Source: Desulfurococcales archaeon (GTDB lineage: Archaea; Thermoproteota; Thermoprotei_A; Sulfolobales; Desulfurococcaceae). From it: 10,484 nucleotides of DNA. The notes under the pieces were generated by a model, which saw only the letters and a list, made by a program, of their open reading frames with translations, did not search any database and was not told where the DNA came from. This document shows, in pieces, positions 5,799-10,484 of the stretch. Location of the stretch: assembly GCA_015522345.1 (NCBI GenBank), contig WAML01000006.1, forward strand, positions 1-10,484, in the 5' to 3' direction. Both the position numbers and the translations under genes were made by a program. Position 1 is the stretch's first letter; each line of letters starts with the position of its first letter.

Positions 5799-7016
5799 CT
5801 ACTCATATCTTAGAGCTACAGCTGGAGGTATTTTTGCAGCTCTATATGCCGGGAATATTGTTCCAATAATACCTATGCCTATAGTTATTAATATAGTTCT
5901 AATGATTAGCTCAGCCGAGATCATGGGTGGAGCATATATGTGTATTTCAACAGCGCCTCTTATAGTAAATCCTCTAGAAGCAAGTACGTGAGCCCCCATC
6001 ATACCCAGTACAATACCTATACTCCCTCCTATCAAGCTCATAACTATTCCTTCACTAAGTATCATAGCCATTACTTGTCCATCAGTAAACCCTAGTGCCT
6101 TCAAAACACCTATTTCTCTCGTACGCTCAATAACCGATGTAATCATAGTTGCTGCTACACCAGCCGCTGCAACAGCAAAAGCAGATAATGATGTAGCGAA
6201 TGTTATGAAGTTCATTGCTCCAGTTATCGAGTTTACTACTCTAGCTATTTCAACAAACGATATAATATCAGCTGAATTCCTAAAAGCACTACGTAGCTCC
6301 TTAGTAAGCTTATCTACATAAGCGGGTGATTTAGCTAGAACAAGTATACCTGTCCAATCGCTTAACCCAAGCAGTCTACGTCCTGAAGCATATGGTAGGA
6401 AAATGGTATTGTCTGGACTAAGAAATGGTGCACCACCATACTCTTCTAATACGCCGACTATACGTACATAAACTCTCTTAACCTCTATTCTACCAGCTTC
6501 TTTAACTCTCGTATAGACTACTTGGATAGCGTCTCCAACATCATATATTTTCTCGCCAGTTACTTCATCATAGGCTATTTTATAGCCTACTAAAGCACCT
6601 GTAACATCCGTTGATGAAGGAACGCTTCCTTCTCCAATTTTTAGCCCGCTCAAAGCCTTTAACACAATATTTATGTCTACAGCATATACAACAACTTGTT
6701 TTTCTCCTCTAGGAGTCTTAGCTACGCCGCTAATAGAGTAGAAGGGAGTAACATCTTCTACTCCATCAAGACTCTCTATATAGTCTATGTCTTTCTGGGA
6801 AAAATGATAGTCTCCACTAGGGTATAGGACTATAAGGTTTTGTCCAAGACCCATAATCTGTTGTTCTACGTAGTTGGAGTAACCAGATATAACGCTGGTC
6901 ATCATAACGAGCGCTAGAGGCCCAATAGCTATACCTACAATAGTTAGTACTGCTCTAAACTTCCTCTCCGTTAAAGCCTTTATAGAGTACCTCAGTAGAT
7001 CGGATAATAAGATCAT
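5799..7016 (-). CDS. ABC transporter permease, MacB/FtsX type
   Basis: This 405-residue membrane protein has the four-helix MacB/LolCE/FtsX layout. TM1 is at about 21-44, followed by a large extracytoplasmic domain (about 45-265). TM2 is near 270-293, TM3 near 315-345 and TM4 near 368-390. The motif after TM2, ERTREIGVLKALGFTDGQV (297-315), is the coupling region that contacts the ATPase, and PAYRAAKIPPAVALRYE at the end is the family's closing motif. Such permeases transmit ATPase movement to extracytoplasmic partners or export peptides and lipids; the cargo here is unknown. I start it at the ATG at 7016, six bases after GGTG (7023-7026). A GTG at 7025 would add three residues and would consume that site. 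It follows the giant surface-protein gene by 11 nt, so the two are one operon and probably translated in series. The ATPase subunit is not in the window. Confidence 0.9.
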   Translation of the reverse strand: MILLSDLLRYSIKALTERKFRAVLTIVGIAIGPLALVMMTSVISGYSNYVEQQIMGLGQNLIVLYPSGDYHFSQKDIDYIESLDGVEDVTPFYSISGVAKTPRGEKQVVVYAVDINIVLKALSGLKIGEGSVPSSTDVTGALVGYKIAYDEVTGEKIYDVGDAIQVVYTRVKEAGRIEVKRVYVRIVGVLEEYGGAPFLSPDNTIFLPYASGRRLLGLSDWTGILVLAKSPAYVDKLTKELRSAFRNSADIISFVEIARVVNSITGAMNFITFATSLSAFAVAAAGVAATMITSVIERTREIGVLKALGFTDGQVMAMILSEGIVMSLIGGSIGIVLGMMGAHVLASRGFTIRGAVEIHIYAPPMISAELIIRTILITIGIGIIGTIFPAYRAAKIPPAVALRYE

Positions 7017-7022
7017 TCTAGG

Positions 7023-7026
7023 CACC
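7023..7026 (-). promoter_or_regulatory. Ribosome-binding site of the ABC permease
   Basis: GGTG on the - strand lies in the 11-nt gap after the stop codon of the surface-protein gene and six bases before the ATG at 7016. It favours this ATG over the GTG at 7025, which would overlap the site. Confidence 0.5.
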
Positions 7027-7027
7027 G

Positions 7028-10000
7028 CTATATTGTTTCAGTACTAGATAGTTTCTCAGAATATTTCTTTAGAGTTCTATAGATTAGTAGTCCAGATGCT
7101 ACTAAGAATAGACTAACTAATATAATAATATAGAACTGCATTTGCTCAATAACTTGAGTAGTAGAAGCCTTTGCCTCTGTAGGAGGCGGGAGTATTTCAT
7201 GGACTACATTTATAGGAATAGTCTTGTTATAGAGTATGTCGAAGGGGCCATAGTATGATATAACCAATAATCCTTTATCAACTTCAACACCTATATCTGA
7301 TTCCATAGAGAAAGTTACTTCAGAACCAGGCTCTATATCGCCTATGAAGCTCTTAAGCACATGCCCTTCTACATAAGCGTATACAATCACTCTCTCAGCA
7401 GTAGAAGAACCTATGTTTACTAGAGTACCCGTGATCTTTAATGTAGTATTTCTTTGTACAACCCTTAGATCCCTTATATCAAATTTTATTAATGGAGCCA
7501 GTTTTATAGTAGTTGATATATTGAAGACATTGCGGTAGCCGAGTTCATCAGTATACACTAGAGTAAATACTAGTGGTGCAATACCATATCTTATCTTAAC
7601 TGGTGCTGTAGCAGTATATAATGGGTTATAATATAGTTTCACTGAAATAGTATAGTTCTTTGGAGCAATTAAGTCTCCTAGATAGAACATGTTCTTCTCT
7701 GGAACAACTATTGGTGTATATGGATATATTACTAGGTAGGTATTATGTATGGTTCCTTCTCCCTTAAGCTTTATAGTCACATTAATTTCTTCTTCAAGAC
7801 TCTGTATAGTTGTATTAGTTGGTACATCTATGTCTACAAACAATATATTACCTAGAATACTTATGCTCGCGTTAACCAAGTGTTTTCTCAAAGTACCCGT
7901 GTGATCTATAAACGAGAGCTCCATGGATACATTGTGTTTACCAATACTTGCATCCTCGGTTAAGTGTACTGGTATAGCGAATATCATGTAGTCTCCTTCA
8001 ACTATAGTTGTCTCAGGTGTTTGTTGAATAGAGGCCGTTGTAGCCATAGATATTATCCTCTCTATCTCCCTAGACAGAGGTGTTTGAACAGGTATTTGCT
8101 GAGGCATTGTAGTCGGGTATACTTCTACAATACTCTCATTTGTATGAGCCGCAATAACTCCTCTTGGGAGAACTATTCTAGCTACAACCCCCCTCATACT
8201 AGGGAATAACTTGTTTTGAAGAATAATAACCATGTATCTTCCATAACTTCCAGGAGTACTTGATTGATAAAGCCAGTAAGAGTCTATAAAAGCTATTGCT
8301 TCACTAGGATCATTAATTCTTAGATAAACTATTGTTTTTTCTCTAAAACTCTTCCACGGACCCCCCACTTGGACTACATAGTCTAGGATAAGCTCTGCCT
8401 TGTATAATCCAGGTTCTATATTACCTACTGATACAGTAAATGATAATGTAGTTGTCTGTAGTGTAGATAGTGGACCTGATACATAGGCTGTAGCATATTC
8501 TTTTCCATCACTACTAAATCCCTTGGGAAGCACTAGTTTAGCTTTAACACCATATACGTTAAATGGGTACCTATTTGCTATAGTAACTGTATAGCTTATG
8601 TTTTCTGTATTCGGGAATACAGGATCTATACTCCATGAACTATCAACAACTTCTAATCCAACCCCCTTAAATCCTTCAAACTGGTGTAGAGGCACAGTTA
8701 TATTGTGTTCTTCCACGTACTCGATAAAGGCTCCATAGATTTTTACAACATACCTTATAGATACAGTAAAGTATAGTGTACCATTACTTGTTCTAGCTAG
8801 GTCGAGTGTATAGACGCCTGTAGCAAGCGATCCAGCTCCTATATCACCTAATACACTTGTATCTTCGACAACTACTACTGTATTATTCCTAGACACTATA
8901 GTAGCTATAGCATCATAAGCTGTATATCTACCATAGTTGTAGATGTCTATGTACAAGGGGATCATTCTCTGCCCAGGATATACTGTTTGAGGAGCTCCTC
9001 TCCCCCAGTAAGCATTAACTATATCTAGTAATGGCTTATAATCGTCTGGATTAGCTATAGCTATGGGTATAGTATGTTTCTCCCACACATAGGATATAGA
9101 ATCACCTGATTGTACAACTAATAGAGTCTTTAAAGTAATATTGTAAATACCAGGCTTCAATGAATCATCAACATCTATTCTCATAGAAACCTGTGTTACA
9201 TCTCCAGGAGAAACACCTGTATAAGACTCTATTCTAATATCTTTAACCACTATACCTTCTGGAGCCTCTATATATGGAGTTATAGTCCTAATACTGGAAG
9301 GGCCTTTGTTTAATAGTCTAATAGATACATCAACGTCTCTAGCAGAGGGAAGGAGTGATGCAGGAACACCATTATATGAAATACTTGTTTCTACTGGAAG
9401 CAAATAGATTTCTCTACTAGGAAGAGATATCTCGATATACCTATACGTTAAAACTCTATATTCTGCTCCTCTATAACGCATGGTGAACACGAGTTCTAGA
9501 GTAAAATCAAATTTTTCTTGTATAGAGCTTATGTTTAATTCATTAAATTGTAGAGTAAATGTTTCTCCAAAGCCTATATCACCGCTAATATAGGATACAA
9601 CATAGTTCTTTCCATCAATAGTCTTCACTCCCTCGGGAAGATATAGTTTGGCTATAACAGAAACAATATGCTTTATATCCCTATTGACGAAGGTTACATA
9701 GATATCTCCAAACCTAGACTCGTTATAGACTACACGGCCAACAAATCCTTTATCAACTATATCGATGAAGGGAGGAACGGGCTTAGAAACATAAGCTACT
9801 ATATCCTTATTGAGCACAGCCTCGTATTCTACACCATCGTCTGTTCTAGCAGTTAAGTTCATCAATAACTTGAAATAGTATTTTCCATACCGTGTTAAAG
9901 GTTCTACATCTATTCCAGTAAAAGTTATTGTAGTATATTCTCCCGGCCCTATGCCAGCTATATTCTCATAGATTTTATTTGGTTCAAAACCCTCTGGTAA

Positions 10001-10484
10001 CTCGAGTTTAATGAATATATTTGATATAGCTGTATCGCCGTAGTTCTTCAGTATAATGTTTAGAGAGGCTCCAGTAGTACCTGGATAGACTTCCTCTGGC
10101 TGCCAATAAACATCTATTATCCTAACCTTGGGGATAGGGTATTTGTCTACAGTTAATGTAATATTTACTGTATCCCAAGAAGATCTCCTGCTAATAGGTG
10201 AAACAGTATATGTTATATTTATTAATGCAGTATAATTACCTGGTTTAACGCTCTTCTCAATATTTAATGTGTATCTAAGCTGGAATATTGTGCCAGGTGG
10301 AATACTCCATGCACTAGAGCCATTAGTATATAGTGAGTTAGAACAAGAACCTCCTACACTATATATTCCATCAGGTAACTCTATACATCCTTGTACATTA
10401 TATAGTGTTGCATTATAGGAATTCATTATCTCTACAACAAGTAGTGTATTAGTACTACCAGGATATACATGGGGTTTACCAACA
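7028..10484 (-). CDS. Giant membrane-anchored surface protein of Ig-like repeats, 5' end outside the window
   Basis: The frame is open from the right edge to the TAG at 7028-7030, giving at least 1151 residues. An ATG at 10426 is probably internal, because the 19 codons before it continue the repeat pattern (VYPGSTNTLLVVEI). About nine repeats of 110-140 residues are visible. Each has variants of YPG, then a beta strand with N-G/N-Y, then LP(E/D/K/R)G, then an S(I)G-type turn, then PGxY near its end. This matches archaeal S-layer-like COG1361/CARDB/NEW3 proteins. Near the C-terminus, one membrane helix (20 residues, encoded at 7082-7141) precedes a 17-residue basic-polar tail, so the repeats face outside. 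Many N-x-S/T sites are present. Only two cysteines were seen, both in the first partial repeat. One repeat holds a Thr/Pro/Gln-rich insert. The gene heads an operon with the MacB-type permease, suggesting it is an external partner or stalk of that transporter. It could also be a structural surface protein; adhesion cannot be excluded. Confidence 0.85.
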   Translation of the reverse strand, partial: VGKPHVYPGSTNTLLVVEIMNSYNATLYNVQGCIELPDGIYSVGGSCSNSLYTNGSSAWSIPPGTIFQLRYTLNIEKSVKPGNYTALINITYTVSPISRRSSWDTVNITLTVDKYPIPKVRIIDVYWQPEEVYPGTTGASLNIILKNYGDTAISNIFIKLELPEGFEPNKIYENIAGIGPGEYTTITFTGIDVEPLTRYGKYYFKLLMNLTARTDDGVEYEAVLNKDIVAYVSKPVPPFIDIVDKGFVGRVVYNESRFGDIYVTFVNRDIKHIVSVIAKLYLPEGVKTIDGKNYVVSYISGDIGFGETFTLQFNELNISSIQEKFDFTLELVFTMRYRGAEYRVLTYRYIEISLPSREIYLLPVETSISYNGVPASLLPSARDVDVSIRLLNKGPSSIRTITPYIEAPEGIVVKDIRIESYTGVSPGDVTQVSMRIDVDDSLKPGIYNITLKTLLVVQSGDSISYVWEKHTIPIAIANPDDYKPLLDIVNAYWGRGAPQTVYPGQRMIPLYIDIYNYGRYTAYDAIATIVSRNNTVVVVEDTSVLGDIGAGSLATGVYTLDLARTSNGTLYFTVSIRYVVKIYGAFIEYVEEHNITVPLHQFEGFKGVGLEVVDSSWSIDPVFPNTENISYTVTIANRYPFNVYGVKAKLVLPKGFSSDGKEYATAYVSGPLSTLQTTTLSFTVSVGNIEPGLYKAELILDYVVQVGGPWKSFREKTIVYLRINDPSEAIAFIDSYWLYQSSTPGSYGRYMVIILQNKLFPSMRGVVARIVLPRGVIAAHTNESIVEVYPTTMPQQIPVQTPLSREIERIISMATTASIQQTPETTIVEGDYMIFAIPVHLTEDASIGKHNVSMELSFIDHTGTLRKHLVNASISILGNILFVDIDVPTNTTIQSLEEEINVTIKLKGEGTIHNTYLVIYPYTPIVVPEKNMFYLGDLIAPKNYTISVKLYYNPLYTATAPVKIRYGIAPLVFTLVYTDELGYRNVFNISTTIKLAPLIKFDIRDLRVVQRNTTLKITGTLVNIGSSTAERVIVYAYVEGHVLKSFIGDIEPGSEVTFSMESDIGVEVDKGLLVISYYGPFDILYNKTIPINVVHEILPPPTEAKASTTQVIEQMQFYIIILVSLFLVASGLLIYRTLKKYSEKLSSTETI

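Noticed and set aside
7964..8209. 81-codon and other + strand frames inside the giant gene (also 9668-9856)
   Set aside because: They are antisense to a repeat pattern that is clearly coding on the - strand.

Overview
The window looks like chromosomal DNA from a hyperthermophilic crenarchaeon, most likely of the Desulfurococcales. The DNA is AT-rich, with heavy use of ATA, AGA, AGG, CTA and TTA codons. Ribosome-binding sites are of the GGTG/GGAGG type, promoters carry archaeal TATA boxes, and the tRNA lacks an encoded CCA and carries an archaeal bulge-helix-bulge intron. The genus cannot be fixed from the sequence alone.

Left part (1-932): a few unresolved bases of a neighbouring gene, a small predicted membrane protein on the + strand (112-366), and a basic 125-residue protein of unknown function on the - strand (408-785). 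Behind it is a tRNA-Glu(CTC) gene (825-932, -) whose variable loop is interrupted by a 33-nt intron.

Middle part (963-5774): a two-gene - strand unit encodes a membrane protein of unknown function followed by a NagA-type N-acetylglucosamine-6-phosphate deacetylase. A zinc-dependent alcohol dehydrogenase (+) diverges from it. An aldo/keto reductase (-) converges on the dehydrogenase with only 5 bp between the stop codons. A thioredoxin reductase (+) diverges from the aldo/keto reductase. Three NAD(P)-dependent oxidoreductases therefore sit side by side but in separate transcription units. The two divergent intergenic regions hold short repeats that could be regulator sites.

Right part (5799-10484): a - strand operon encodes a very large surface protein built of about nine Ig-like/CARDB-like repeats with a C-terminal membrane anchor, followed 11 nt later by a MacB/FtsX-type ABC permease. 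The large gene has no start in the window: its frame stays open to the right edge and the first readable residues are already inside a repeat. The ATPase expected to drive the permease is not in the window and may lie further upstream. A small hairpin followed by T residues separates this operon from the convergent thioredoxin reductase gene.

I see no CRISPR array, insertion sequence, integrase or plasmid/virus hallmark. The most distinctive items are the tRNA variable-loop intron and the giant repeat protein paired with an ABC permease.
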